Notes: generated by a model from the letters alone, not told the origin. Shown: positions 43,204 through 53,294, numbered from the stretch's first letter. The stretch: DNA of 64,000 nucleotides from Okapia johnstoni (GCA_024291935.2 CM044316.1:9106501-9170500), one strand, 5' to 3'. Made by a program: numbers and translations.

Positions 43204-43818
43204 CTATCTTTGGCTGCAAAGAATATAGTCAATGTGTTTTCGGTGTTGACCATCTGGTGATGTCCACGTGTAGACTCTTCTCTTATGTTGTTGGAAGAGG
43301 GTGTTTGCTACGACCAGTGCGTTCTCTTGGCAGAACTCTATTGGCTTTTTCCCTGCTTCATTCTGTACTCCAAGGGAAAATTTGCCTGTTACTCCAAGCG
43401 TTTCTTGACTTCCTACTTTTGCATTCCAGTCCCCTATAATGAAAAGAACATCTTTTTGGGGTGTTAGTTCTAGAAGGTCTTGTAGGTCTTCACAGAACTG
43501 TTCAACTTCAACTTCTTCAGCGTTACTGGTCGGGGCATAGGCTTGGATTACCATGATATTGAATGGTTTGCCTTGGAAATGAACAGAGATCATTCTGTCG
43601 TTTTTGAGATTGCATCCAAGTACTGCATTTCGGACTCTTCTGTTGATTATGATGGCTACTCCATTTCCTCTAAGGGATTCCTGACCACAGTAGCAGCTAT
43701 AATGGTCATCTGAGTTAAATTCACCCATTCCAGTCCACCTTAGTTCACTGATTCCTAGAATGTCGATGTTCACTCTTGTCATCTCCTGTTTGACCACTTC
43801 CAATTTGCCTTGATTCAT
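43204..43818 (-). pseudogene. BovB apurinic-type endonuclease domain
   Basis: 204 open codons of the AP-endonuclease-like domain that nicks the insertion target. Seen: ISELRW with Glu at residue 25, QAYAPT at 92-97, GDWNAKVG with Asp 130 and Asn 132, YTWTSPDG at 183-190 and HIDYIL at 195-200 with Asp 197. All catalytic positions I can place are kept. The frame is open from the domain start to a TAG replacing a Trp codon just after CSQR. The first ~100 codons of ORF2 upstream are not cleanly open. Confidence 0.93.
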
Positions 43819-44429
43819 GGACCTAACATTCCAGGTTCTTATGCAATATTGCTCTTTACATCATCGGACCTTGCTTCTATCACCAGTCAGATCCACAACT
43901 GGGTGTTGTTTTTGCTTTGGCTCCATCCCTTCATTCTTTCTGGAGTTATTTCTCCACTGATGTCCAGTAGCATACTGGGCATCTACCGACCTGGGGAGTT
44001 CATCTTTCAGTGTCCTATCTTTTTGCCTTTTTATACTGTTCATGGGGTTCTCAAGGCAAGAATACTGAAGTGGTTTGCCATTCCCTTCTCCAGTGGACCA
44101 CATTCTGTCAGACCTCTCCACCATGCCCCATCTGTCTTGGGTGGCCCCATACGGCATGGCTTAGTTTCACTGAGTTAGTCAAGGCTGTGGTCCATGTGAT
44201 CAGATTGGCTAGTTGTCTGTGATTGTAGTTTGTCTGTCTGCCCTCTGATCCCCTCTCTCAGTGCCTATTGTCTTACTTGGGTTTCTCTTACCTTGGACGT
44301 GGGGTCTCTCTTCACAGCTGCTCCAGCAAAGCACAGCCGCTGCCCCTTACCTCGGGCGCGGGGTAGCTCCTCTCAGATGCACTCCTGCGCCCTTGCAGCC
44401 ACCACGCTTGTGTGCCATGTGAAAGAGAG

Positions 44430-45185
44430 TACCTTAAAAAGATACGTGCGCCCCAATGTTCATTGCAGCACTAATTACAATGACCAGGATATGGAAGCAA
44501 CATAACATCCACCAACAGAGGAATGGATAAATAAGACATGGTACATATATACAATGGAATATTATTCAGCCATAGAAAAGAATGAAATAATGCAATTTGC
44601 AGCAACATGGATGGACCTAGAGATTGTCATGAGGCGTCCCTGGTGGTTCAGACAGTAAAGAATCTGCTTGCAATGAGGGAGACCCAGATTTGATCCCTGG
44701 GTCGGGAAGATCCCCTGGAGAAGGGAATGGTGACCCACTCCAGTATTCTTGCCTGGAGAATTCCATGGGCATAGAAGCCTGGCAGACTACAGTCCATGGA
44801 GTCTCAAAGAGTCGGACATGACTACGTGACTACCCTTTCAGAAATTGTCATACTGAGTGAAGTAAGTTAGACAGAGAAGGACAAATATCATATAAATTGC
44901 TCTTATGTGGAATCCAAAAAAAAATTGGTGCAAATGAACTTATTTACAGAACAGAAGCAGATGTAGAAAACAATCTCATGGTTACCAGGAGGAAAAGGGA
45001 GGAGAGATAAATTGGGAGGTTGGAATTGATGTATATACACTACTATATATGAAATAGATACTAAGAACCTACTGTATAACATAGGGAACTCTATTCAATA
45101 CTATGTAATGACTCTATGTAGGAAAATGTCTAAAACTAACACAATATTGTGAATTAACTATACCCCAGTAAAAAATAAAAACGGA
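44430..45185 (+). mobile_element. Artiodactyl L1 3' end, split by Bov-tA
   Basis: 'ccccaatgttcattgcagcactaatt' through 'gcaacatggatggacctagag' (ORF2 tail), then after the SINE 'actgagtgaagtaagttagacag' and 3' UTR to 'ccccagtaaaaaataaaaa'. A second L1 tail piece follows at 45186-45300. Confidence 0.92.
44633..44844 (+). mobile_element. Bov-tA SINE
   Basis: 'gaggcgtccctggtggttcag' to 'ctacgtgactaccctttc'. Duplication 'agattgtcat' / 'aaattgtcat' in the L1 ORF2 tail. Confidence 0.95.
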
Positions 45186-45300
45186 ATTGAAAAAAAAGGA
45201 ACAAAAAAAAAGCTATAAAACGGAAAACCAACAAGGGCCTATGTATGGCACAGGGGACCATACTCAATATTTTTTAATAACCTGTAAAGGAAAAGAATCT
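45186..45300 (+). mobile_element. Second L1 3' UTR fragment
   Basis: A-rich start, then 'aagggcctatgtatggcacaggggaccatactc' and 'aataacctgtaaaggaaaagaatctg'. The last part of this L1 lies at 45809-45900, beyond the repeats and SINEs. Confidence 0.8.
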
Positions 45301-45381
45301 GATAAACGAACACACACACACACACACACACATATATACACACACACACATATATGTGTATGTGTGTTCTTTTATCAGATT
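45296..45381. repeat. Foldback palindrome with CA/TG core
   Basis: Left arm AATCTGATAAACGAACACACA (45296 onward) and right arm TGTGTGTTCTTTTATCAGATT (45361-45381) are reverse complements with one mismatch. The CA/TA-rich centre between them can also pair. TA and TATG microsatellites follow to 45410. Confidence 0.9.
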
Positions 45382-45416
45382 ACTGATATATATATATATG
45401 TATGTATGTATCCACA

Positions 45417-45694
45417 AGGCGATGGCACCCCACTCCAGTACTCTTGCCTGGAAAATCCCATGGATGGAGGAGCCTGGCAGGCTGCAGTCCATGGGGTCGC
45501 TAAGAGTTGGACACGACTGAGCGACTTCACTTTCACTTTTCACTTTCATGCATTGGAGAAGGAAATGGCAACCCACTCCAGTGTTCTTGCCTGGAGAATC
45601 CTAGGGACGGGGGAGCCTGGTGGGCTGCTGTCTATGGGGTTGCACAGAGTCAGACACGACTGAAGCGACTTAGCAGCAGCAGCAGCAGCAGCAG
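45417..45694 (+). mobile_element. Bov-A2 SINE (dimer) with long AGC tail
   Basis: Dimer from 'aaggcgatggcaccccactcc' to 'gcgacttagcagcagcagc'. The AGC run is eight to nine units. Confidence 0.95.
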
Positions 45695-45696
45695 CA

Positions 45697-45808
45697 TGTG
45701 TGCTCAGTCATGCCCAACTCTTTGTGACTCCATGGACTATAGCCTCCAAGGTTCCTCTGTCCTTGGAATTTTCCAAGCAAGACCTGGAGTGGGTTTCTAT
45801 TTCTTATT
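45697..45808 (-). mobile_element. BovA SINE fragment
   Basis: 'gtgtgctcagtcatgcccaac' to 'gtttctatttcttattcc'. It lies head to head against the Bov-A2 just upstream, so the two can pair as an inverted repeat. Confidence 0.9.
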
Positions 45809-45900
45809 CCAATATATATGTGACTGAATCACTGTGCTGTACACCTTAAACTAAAATGATATTGTAAGTCAACTATACTTCAGTTAAAGAAAAGAAAAAA
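45809..45900 (+). mobile_element. L1 3' terminal fragment
   Basis: 'gactgaatcactgtgctgtacacc' to 'acttcagttaaagaaaag', the end of the L1 begun at 45186. Confidence 0.85.
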
Positions 45901-46432
45901 ACATTATTATTAGAGCACTAGTTCTCAAACTTTTTGGTTTCAGGCCCCCCTCAGCACTCTTAAAGTTACTGAGGACCCTACAGAGCTTTCTTAAATGTAA
46001 GTTGTAACTATCAATACTTACTGTTTTAAACATTAAAATTGAGAAAAATTTACAATGTATATTTAAAATTTACTTAAAATAACAATAAAACCCATTGAAT
46101 GGTAACATGAACAACATATTTTATTATATTTTCCAAACCAAAAAATTTAGACATATTTGTGAATCTCCTAGAAGACAGTTGTATTCTCATTTGTGAGACT
46201 ACCTTATTACTCTATTGCAAAATGTCATTTTAGTCCAAGTCTATGAAGAACACCTACAAACATGTAGCTGAAAAAAGTATTTCAATAGACTTCTCAGGAA
46301 CTCAGGAATTCTTCTTTTATACTATACTAAAACTTGAAAAATTGGTAATTTAGTCAAGGTTAGTTGTCATGGGGAATCTCCATTTCAGTAAGTTCTGTTT
46401 TATTAAAATCCATTTGTCTACCTTGCACTTTT

Positions 46433-46562
46433 CATGTATTTCTTTTTTTTTTTTTCCCCACACCACAGACATGTGGGATCTTAATTCCCTGACCAGGTAT
46501 CAAATCCACGCCCCCTGCATTGGAAGCACAGTGTCTTAATTACTAGACTGATAGGACAAGTC
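46433..46562 (-). mobile_element. CHR-type SINE, short form
   Basis: Reverse copy with perfect 15-bp duplication CTACCTTGCACTTTT at 46418-46432 and 46563-46577. Confidence 0.95.
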
Positions 46563-46699
46563 CTACCTTGCACTTTTTAATACATCATTCACTGGTCTTT
46601 TGAATAATATTACTTCACTAAGTCATACATATCTTCCAAACATTGACACATTTCATTACATAATATTTTAAAAGCTCCATTTGTTAATACCACCATTAG

Positions 46700-46890
46700 T
46701 CTTATCAGAAAAGTCTTTCAGTGTTGGAACGTTGTCAAACATAGTGACAATCACGTGTCTTCCAAAATTAAAATTTTCTCCTGAAAGTTCATATTTTACC
46801 ACTGGCAACAAACCCTGTCAGTTGTTTTCCTTGAAGCGGCAAATTCACTTCATTCATTTTTGAGAAAATTTCTGCCAGAACCAAGTTGAA
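46700..46890 (-). pseudogene. hAT transposase C-terminal fossil
   Basis: The reverse strand of about 46800-46875 reads FSKMNEVNLPLQGKQLTGFV, close to the 'F.KLNE.NLSLQGK' motif in Charlie-type hAT transposases and in host genes derived from them. A few codons on, the FRRKF.FWK part appears in a shifted frame with stops. Only ~60 residues of resemblance remain. Confidence 0.6.
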
Positions 46891-46930
46891 TCCTCATAGC
46901 CTGTCAGTTTTTTTCCAGTAAATTAGAGTT

Positions 46931-47279
46931 CATGGAAAACTGGCCAACTCAGCTCTCACTCACACAACTGCGGTTGTCAAGGTGTCTACTACTTGTCTAT
47001 TGTGATTGGCTCAGACGCGGTCATGTGATTAAGGCTGGGCCAATCAGAGTGCATCTCAGAACAAAGACTTTCTATCTCCCTCCCTGAAGTTTGAAGCTTC
47101 AGGTCTACTGGCAGCCAGCTTTTGATCATAGGGTTAGCCAACCATCGTTTGAAGCCAACATCGTGAAGGGCAGAGCAGAGAGACGAGAAGAAACTAGATT
47201 ATGGATCACATCATTGAGCTAGTATACCACGTCGTTGAAAACACATCTTACTTTTTGATTTATGATGTCTGCTTGGGTG
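46931..47279. other. No gene; probable old LTR piece
   Basis: 'tgattggctcagacgcggtcatg' and 'gctgggccaatcagagtgc' give two CCAAT-type motifs in opposite senses. The stretch looks like an old LTR-type repeat, not named. Confidence 0.35.
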
Positions 47280-47455
47280 TATCATCCACTGGATGACTTA
47301 AATAATAGACGTTTAATTCTTACAGTTCTGGAGGCTAAAAAACCAACATCAATGTTCTAGTCAATCAGGTTTCTAGTGAGGGATCTATTTTTGATTTTCA
47401 GATGGCCTCCTTCTTGCTATATCCGCACATGGCCTTTTCTTGGTTCAAGAACATA

Positions 47456-47653
47456 GTAGTTTGGTCACTCTGTCGTGTCCCACTCGTTGCAACCCTATGG
47501 ACTGCAGCACGCCGGGCTTCCCTATCCTTCACCATCCCCTGGAGTTTGCTCAGACTCAGATCCATTGAGTCAATGATGCCATCCAACCATTTCATTTTCT
47601 ATTGCCACCTTCTCCTCCTGCCCTCAATCTTTCCGAGCGTCAGGGTCTTTTCA
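47456..47653 (-). mobile_element. BovB 3' end fragment
   Basis: 'gtttggtcactctgtcgtgtcc' to 'cgagcgtcagggtctt'. Duplication TTCAAGAACATAG / TTCAAGAGCACAG. Confidence 0.93.
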
Positions 47654-47694
47654 AGAGCACAGAGACAGTGTGATTTCTCTCTCTTCCTCTTTTT

Positions 47695-47977
47695 AAAATA
47701 TTTTATTTATTTATTATTTTTGTCTGTGCTGGTTCTTCATTGCTGCACAGGCTTTCTCTGGTTGTGGTGAGTGGGGGCTACTCCCTAGTTGAGGTGTGTG
47801 GGCTTCTCATTGTGATGGCTTCTCTTGTTGTGGAGCACGGGCTCTAGGGAACGCAGGCTCCGGAATTGTGGCATACAGGCTCAGCTGCTGTGTGGCAAGT
47901 GGAATCTTCCTGGACCAGGGATTGAACCTTTGTCCCCTGTGCTGCGCTGGTCTAATCACTAGACCACCAGAAAAGTC
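47695..47977 (-). mobile_element. CHR-type SINE, long form
   Basis: 'ttttgtctgtgctggttcttc' to 'agaccaccagaaaagtccc', reverse. Confidence 0.92.
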
Positions 47978-48057
47978 CCTCTCTCTTTCTCTTTGTATTA
48001 GGACTGCAGCTTCACTGAATTAGGGCCCCACCTTTATGACTTTATTTAGCCTTGGAA

Positions 48058-48332
48058 GTGAAAAATGTTAGTCACTCAGTCGCATCCTACTCTTTGCGAC
48101 CCATGAACTTGCAGCCCATCAGGCTCCTCTGTCCATGGAATTCTCCAGAATTCTGGAATAGAGAGTCCAACATTGGACTAGAAGTCATAGAATACTTAGA
48201 GTTCTATACATAGAATACATAGAATGGAAGAATACTGGAATTCTCTTTCTCCAGGAGATGTTCCCAACCTAGAGATCGAAATCAGGTCTCTTTCCTTGCA
48301 GGCATAGTCTTTACCATAATTGCCTCCTAAAA
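48058..48332 (-). mobile_element. Bov-tA SINE with internal filler
   Basis: 'agtgaaaaatgttagtcactcag' and 'ggcatagtctttaccataattgcc' bound a reverse Bov-tA. About 85 extra bases (48147-48232) that are not SINE, rich in 'catagaata', sit between 'attctccag' and 'agaatactgg'. Confidence 0.88.
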
Positions 48333-48415
48333 GCCCTAATCCAAATACAGTCACGTTGGGGGTTAGGGCTTTAGCATATGAATTTTAAAAGGATGCAATT
48401 TGGTCCATGGCAGCT

Positions 48416-48499
48416 AATGCTATGTCCAGTTCAGTTTGAGATTTCACTTAGTCACAACCAGAAGTATCCTAAACAATGCAGTGGAAACTTAAGTGATTT
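48416..48499. other. Unassigned
   Basis: Short stretch with no feature. Confidence 0.4.
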
Positions 48500-48650
48500 T
48501 TAGTAAGTCTGAGCCTCAGTTTTCTCATCTGCAGAATGTTTAAAAGCAGGAGGTCCTTGTCATCCTCATCCACCACACAGATTAAGTGAAACAATGTATT
48601 TGTGAATATTTGGAATAATACAAAGTTCATGGAAGATATTAATGAAAATG
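48500..48650 (+). mobile_element. MIR SINE fragment
   Basis: 'agtaagtctgagcctcagttttctcatctgcagaatg' is the conserved MIR core. It is followed by 'cagattaagtgaaacaatg'. Confidence 0.75.
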
Positions 48651-48664
48651 AACAAGAAGGTTGG

Positions 48665-48800
48665 AGGACTTCCCTGGCGGTCCAGTGCTTAAGAATTCAT
48701 GCTTCCAATGCAGGGGGTGTGCATTCAACCCCTGGTCTGGAACTGGGATCCTGCATGCTTCGTGGTTGGGTCCAAAATATAAGTAAGTAAAATAAAACAA
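48665..48800 (+). mobile_element. CHR-type SINE, short form
   Basis: 'ggacttccctggcggtccagtgc' to 'aagtaagtaaaataaaac'. Flanks 'aacaagaaggttg' and 'aacaagaaggctg' are a duplication with one change. Confidence 0.93.
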
Positions 48801-49242
48801 ACAAGAAGGCTGCCAGACCAAGGGTCAGAGGTAGACATAGCAAGGTGAGGAAAAAAGAGAGAAGTGACACCCTGTTTTTCCAAAGAGATAGATAAATAGT
48901 GATAGGAGCGTGCATACCTGGGATATGCATGCCTGTCTCAGAAATACAAAAATCAACCTTCAGACCCTAGATGGGGAGAGTAATTAGAAATATCTCAATA
49001 TTAGCTGTGAGTGGCAAGCCCAGTTAGAGAACTTAAAGATGATTTAGAAGGTCTTAATGCAAAGCATCTTGAGTTGCTATAAAAATATTTGATATTTACA
49101 GCTCAAGAAAGAGATGAAAATTAAGAGAAGATAGTTCATGATCTGACTGTTGATCTGCTCTGTTGTAGGTGCTGTCAATGCCCAGTTTTTCCCTTCTCAT
49201 TGTCAGTCATTACACCCTGGCCCAGCTTCCAAAGGCTAGCTG
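48801..49242. other. No gene recognised
   Basis: Unassigned. Contains a 'gatagataaatagtgatagg' run and AT-rich parts. Confidence 0.4.
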
Positions 49243-49457
49243 AGCTGCGCTGTGCTGAGTCATCAGTCGTGTCTGACTCTTTGAGGCCCCATGGACTGTA
49301 GCCAGCCAGGTTCCTCCGTCCGTGGGATTTTCCAGGCAAGAATACTGGAGTGGGGGAGCCATTTCCTACACCAGGGGATCTTTCTGATCCAGGGATTGAA
49401 CTCGTGTCTCTTGGGTCTCCTGCGGATTCTTTACCACTAGCACCCCCTGGGAAGCCT
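49243..49457 (-). mobile_element. Bov-tA SINE
   Basis: 'gcgctgtgctgagtcatcagtc' to 'accccctgggaagcc'. Flanks 'ttccaaaggc' and 'ttccaaagac' are a duplication with one change. Confidence 0.94.
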
Positions 49458-49499
49458 TTCCAAAGACCAGACTCTGCCTTCATTTGCCTGAAGACTTTC

Positions 49500-49783
49500 T
49501 CTGGCTTTTGAGGTCACACTGTGATCTACACAGTCAGGCCCAGAAATGCCAGGGAAAGAATACCTTCTGTGAGTGCAGTCAAGCAGTGACTGGTAGGAGG
49601 TGGCAGATAAATACCCCAGCTCTCTTGCTCATCAGTTGGGCAATACAGAGATCTGTGTTCTATGCTGCTTCCCAGCGGCTCCCACTCTGTTCGTTTCCCA
49701 CTGTGGTAACTTGATTGATAACATGCCCTGTACTGTCTGCCTACCTTCCTGGCTCCACTTTCCATCCCCTTCCTGGGTTCCCT

Positions 49784-49790
<7 letters not shown>
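49500..49790. repeat. Unclassified LTR-like dispersed repeat, copy C
   Basis: 'agcagtgactggtaggaggtgg' and 'ataaataccccagctc' match copies A (2940) and B (8800). The last part, 'actgtctgcctaccttcc', also matches copy B. Confidence 0.4.

Positions 49791-49794
<4 letters not shown>

Positions 49795-49841
<47 letters not shown>
49795..49841. repeat. (GT)23 microsatellite
   Basis: An uninterrupted GT run next to a Bov-tA end. It produces long Cys-Val and Thr-His frames that are not proteins. Confidence 0.98.
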
Positions 49842-49842
<1 letters not shown>

Positions 49843-50047
49843 ACTTAATCACTCAGTCATGTCCAACTCTTCACAACCCCAGGACTCACCAGTCTCCTCT
49901 GTCCATGGTATTTCCCAGGCAAGCATACTGGAGTGGGTTGCCATTTCCTTCTCCAGGGGATCTTCCTGACCCAGAGATTGAACCTGCATCCTTTGTGTCC
50001 CCTGCATTGGAATCAGATTCTTTACCTGCTGAGCCATCGAGGAAGCC
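49842..50047 (-). mobile_element. Bov-tA SINE
   Basis: 'cacttaatcactcagtcatgtcc' to 'gagccatcgaggaagcc', reverse. Confidence 0.94.
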
Positions 50048-50084
50048 ATCAGGGTCGCCTGGAACCACTTCTAGAGTGGATGGC

Positions 50085-51965
50085 ATTGGAATGAAAATTG
50101 ACCTTTTCCAGTCTGGAGGCCACTGCTGAGTTTTCCAAATTTGCTGACTTTGAGTGAAGCACTTTAACAGCATCATCTTTTAGGATTTGAAATAGCTCAG
50201 CTGGAATTCCATCACCTCTACTAGCTTTGTTTGTAGTAATGCTTCCTAAGGCCCACTTGATTTCACACCCCAGGATGTCTGGCTCTAGGTGAGTGATCAG
50301 ACTGTCATGACTATCCTGGTCATTAAGATCTGTTTTGTACAGTTGTTCTGTGTATTCTTGCCACCACCTTTTAATTTTTGCTTCTGTTAGGTCCTTACTG
50401 TTTTTGTCCTTTATTGTGCTTGCTTCATCCTTGCATGAAATGTTCCCTTGGTATCTCTAATTTTCTTGAAGAGATCTCTTGTATTTCCCATTCTATTGTT
50501 TTCCTCTACTTCTTTGCACTGTTCACTTAAGAAGGCTTCTTCTCTCTCCTTGCTATTCTCTGGAACTCTGCGTTCAGTTGGGTGTATCTTTCCCTTTCTC
50601 TCTCGCTTTTCGCTTCTCTTCTTTCCTCAGCTATTAGTAAAGCCTTATCAGACAATCACTTTGCCCTCTTGCATTTCTTTTTTGTGGGGATGGTTTTGGG
50701 CACTGCCTCCTGTACAATGATCCTCTGTCCATAGTTCTTCAGGCACTCTGTCTATCAGATCTAGTCCCTTAAATCTATTTGTCACTTCCACTGTATAATC
50801 ATAAGGGATTTGATTTAGGTCACTCCTGAATGGCCTACTGGTTTTCCCTACTTTCTTCAATTTAAACCTGAATTTTGCAATAAGGAGCTGATGATATGAG
50901 CCACAGTCAGCTTTCAGTGATGTTTTTGGTGACAACAAAACAACTTAGAGCTTCTCCATCTTCAGCTGCAAAGAACATGATCAATCTGATTTCGATATTG
51001 ACCATTTGGTGATGTTCATGTGTAGAGCCATCTCTTGTGTTGTTGGAAAAGGGTGTTTGCTATGACCAGTATGTTCTGTTGGCAAAACTCTATTAGCTTT
51101 TGCCCTGCTTCATTTTGTACACCAAGGCCAAATTTGCCTGTTACTCCAGGTATCTCTTGACTTCTTGCTTTTGCATTCCAGTCCCCTATGATGAAAAGGA
51201 CATCTTTTTTGTGTGTGTGTGTGTTAGTTCTAGAAAATCTTGTAGGTCTTCATAGAACAGGCCAACTTCAGCTTCTTTGGCATCAGTGGTTGGGGCATAG
51301 ATTTGGATTACTGTGATATTGAATGGTTTGCCTTGGAAACATACCAAGATCATTCTGTCATTTTTGAGACTGCACCCAAGTACTTGCATTTTGGACTCTT
51401 TTGTTGACTTTGAGGGCTACTCCATTTCTTCTAAGGGATCCTTGCCCACAGTAGTAGACATAATGGTCATCTGAATTAAATTTACCCATTCCCATTCATT
51501 TTAGTTCACTGATTCCTAAGATGTCAGTGTTCACTCTTGCCATCTCCTGCTTGATCACGTCCAATTTACCTTGATTTATGGACCTAACATTCCAGGTACC
51601 TATGCAATATTGTTCTTTACAGCATCGGACTTTACTTTCATCACCAGATACATCTGCAACTGTCATTTCCACTTTGGCCCATCCGCTTTATTCTTTCTGG
51701 AGGTATTAGTAATTGCCCTCCACTCTTCCCTGGTAGCATATTGGATATTTTCCAACATGAGGAGCTCATTTTTTGGTGTCTTATCTTTTTGCTTTTTTAT
51801 ACTATTCATGGGGTTCTTGCAGCAAGAATACTAGAGTGGTTTGCCATTCCCTCCTCCAGTGGACTACATATTGTCAGACCCATCCATCTTGGGTGGCCCT
51901 GCACAGCATGGCTCATAGCTTCACTGAGTTCCACAAGCCCCTTTGCCACGACGAGGCTGTGATCC
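50085..51965 (-). mobile_element. BovB LINE, lacking RT core and 3' end
   Basis: The reverse strand reads 5' leader (51840-51965), endonuclease (51150-51600), linker (50330-50900) and the first RT-fingers residues (50085-50200), then stops. Loss of the 3' part is unusual for a LINE, where 5' truncation is normal, so a later deletion is likely. A Bov-tA lies at the break. Confidence 0.93.
51080..51600 (-). pseudogene. BovB endonuclease remnant
   Basis: Pieces of the AP-endonuclease-like domain: LGCSLKNDRMILVCFQGKPF, IQIYAPT and the region around 'gggactggaatgcaaaagc' encoding DWNAK. A GT run (51210-51225) is inserted after the LELT codons ('LELTHTHTKK' in one frame), and several frameshifts break the domain. 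Confidence 0.85.
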
Positions 51966-51969
51966 ATGA

Positions 51970-52240
51970 AGGAGACATACACTATACTTCCATTTATATG
52001 ATCTCCTGGTGATGACAAAACCGTAGGGACAGATTGCTATGGGCTGAAGATGCCAGAAGGAGTTAATTACAAAGGGTCTCGCGGGAACTGCTTGGGGCTG
52101 ATGGAACTCTTCTATATCTTGATTTTGGAGATGGTTCCACAGCTGTGTGCATTTTTCAAAACTCATAGGACTGTACACTAATCAAGGGTGAATTTGGCTG
52201 GATGTAAATTAAGCCTCAATAAAAAAGGTCACTTAAAGAA
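51970..52240 (+). mobile_element. Old L1M 3' end
   Basis: 'cactatacttccatttatatgatctc', 'gaactcttctatatcttgattttgg', 'catttttcaaaactcataggactgtacac' and 'taagcctcaataaaa' follow the L1M 3' end. Confidence 0.8.
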
Positions 52241-52374
52241 AGAGCATTCATCATCATTGTCTTAGCTGGTTGTCATGACAACCCGGCAACAATCAGGCAT
52301 GATTATTCATTTTTTCAGCCAACTGTTTTGAGCCTATCTGCACTTTGCAATGCCACGTCCTTCTAAACCTGCTA
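52241..52374. other. Unassigned
   Basis: No feature recognised. Confidence 0.4.
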
Positions 52375-52488
52375 CTGATTGCTTTCCAGCCCACCAGTCC
52401 TCTCAAATTGTTCTTGTCGAAGTCATTAGTGACCTCATATTTGCTCAAGCCCATGGTTAATTTTCAGCTCTCACTTCCTTGACCTTTT
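52375..52488 (+). mobile_element. L2 LINE ORF2 fragment
   Basis: 'tgttcttgtcgaagtcattagtgacctcatatttgc' and 'ccatggttaattttcagctctcacttccttgacc' follow the L2 reverse transcriptase coding region, old and diverged. Confidence 0.6.
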
Positions 52489-52920
52489 TTCTTTCTTTGT
52501 TCCTTCTTTCCCTCTTTTTGCTCCTCTCTCCCTCCCTTCCTCCCCTTCCTTCCTTTATTTTTTTAAAAATTATTTATTTGGCTGCGCTGGGTCCTAGTTG
52601 CAGCAGGTGGGATCTTTTAGTCACAGCATACAGAATCTTTTGTTGGGGCACACAGACTCTTAGTTTCGGCATGTGGGATCTTGTTCCCTGCCCAGGGATC
52701 AAACCCAGTTCTCCTGCATTGGGATCAGGGAGTTTTAGGCATTGGACCACCAGGGAAGCCCCTCCTTCTTTCTTTTTATCTCTCTTTCTTTCATGCTCTC
52801 TCTTCCTCCCTCTCCCTCTCTCTTCCATTCACTCTTTGCTCTCTCTTCCTCTCCCCTTTCTTTCTCTCCCTCCCCCGCTCCTCTCTCTCACTGTCTTTCA
52901 TTCTTTCTTTCCCACTTGGC
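52489..52920. repeat. Polypyrimidine tract split by CHR SINE
   Basis: 52489-52555 and 52760-52920 are almost pure C/T (CTTT, CCTT and TCTC units). The SINE at 52556-52759 lies in the middle. The 173-codon frame here is a Ser/Leu/Phe-rich artefact. Confidence 0.9.
52556..52759 (-). mobile_element. CHR-type SINE
   Basis: 'tttatttggctgcgctgggtcc' to 'ggaccaccagggaagcccc', reverse. Confidence 0.92.
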
Positions 52921-53294
52921 ATTCCAGATGCTCACACCACAGCTCTGTCTCCTCCAGCCCACAGCTTTCTCAAAGCTGCTCTTTTCTGCTCTGCCTTTGA
53001 CTGTCCTCAATTTCTTCTTTACCCCATCCCTCTCCATTTACCTGCTTTTCCTCTCCTCCCCACCTCCTAGGGGAGCACATCCAGCCTTTTGGCACCAGAT
53101 AGCACTTAGACACTCATGACTGCCAAGTCTGGTTTCCATCTTATCCCCTTCCTTCCTGCTTACCTGGATTTCCAGTGTAATTTTCATCAGTTGATTTTGC
53201 AGTCTCCAAAAATGACATTAAATCAGGGAAGCTTTTCCTAAAGTTTCCAAAACAAGATTCACAGCTCAGTGTTGCTGTCACTACGTTTCAGGCC
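52921..53294. other. No gene recognised
   Basis: C/T-rich at first, then unassigned. No coding signal. Confidence 0.4.

Larger units (their letters stand above)
41013..44410 (-). mobile_element. Near full-length BovB LINE (inactive)
   Basis: About 3.4 kb reading, on the reverse strand, 5' GC-rich leader (44290-44410), endonuclease (43204-43818), linker, reverse transcriptase (41391-42600) and 3' end (41013-41190). BovB is an RTE-type LINE with one long ORF encoding both domains. This is the longest copy in the window. At least two nonsense changes (43204-43206, TGG to TAG; 42922-42924, TGC to TGA) and a 1-base deletion near 42206 kill it. It lies between an MLT1 fragment and an L1 piece. Confidence 0.95.
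45912..46930 (-). mobile_element. hAT/Charlie-type DNA transposon relic
   Basis: 'ctagttctcaaactttttggtttcaggcc' at the left is a typical hAT terminus. The body is AT-rich and, on the reverse strand, encodes a fossil transposase. A CHR SINE (46433-46562) is inside. Confidence 0.7.
47280..48415 (-). mobile_element. MLT1-type LTR, split by BovB, CHR and Bov-tA
   Basis: 'attcttacagttctggaggctaaaa', 'ttgtattaggactgcagcttcactg', 'aagccctaatccaaatacagtc' and 'ggatgcaatttggtccatgg' are reverse MLT1 blocks in order, separated by three younger insertions. Confidence 0.85.

Noticed and set aside
41391..43818. Possible active BovB element
   Set aside because: Two nonsense changes and at least one frameshift break the ORF.
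49785..50129. Cys-Val repeat protein
   Set aside because: Translation of a GT microsatellite plus a SINE; likewise the frames over the AC run at 38373.
52479..53119. Open frames of 125-173 codons rich in Ser, Leu and Phe
   Set aside because: Products of a C/T-rich tract and a SINE; no domains.
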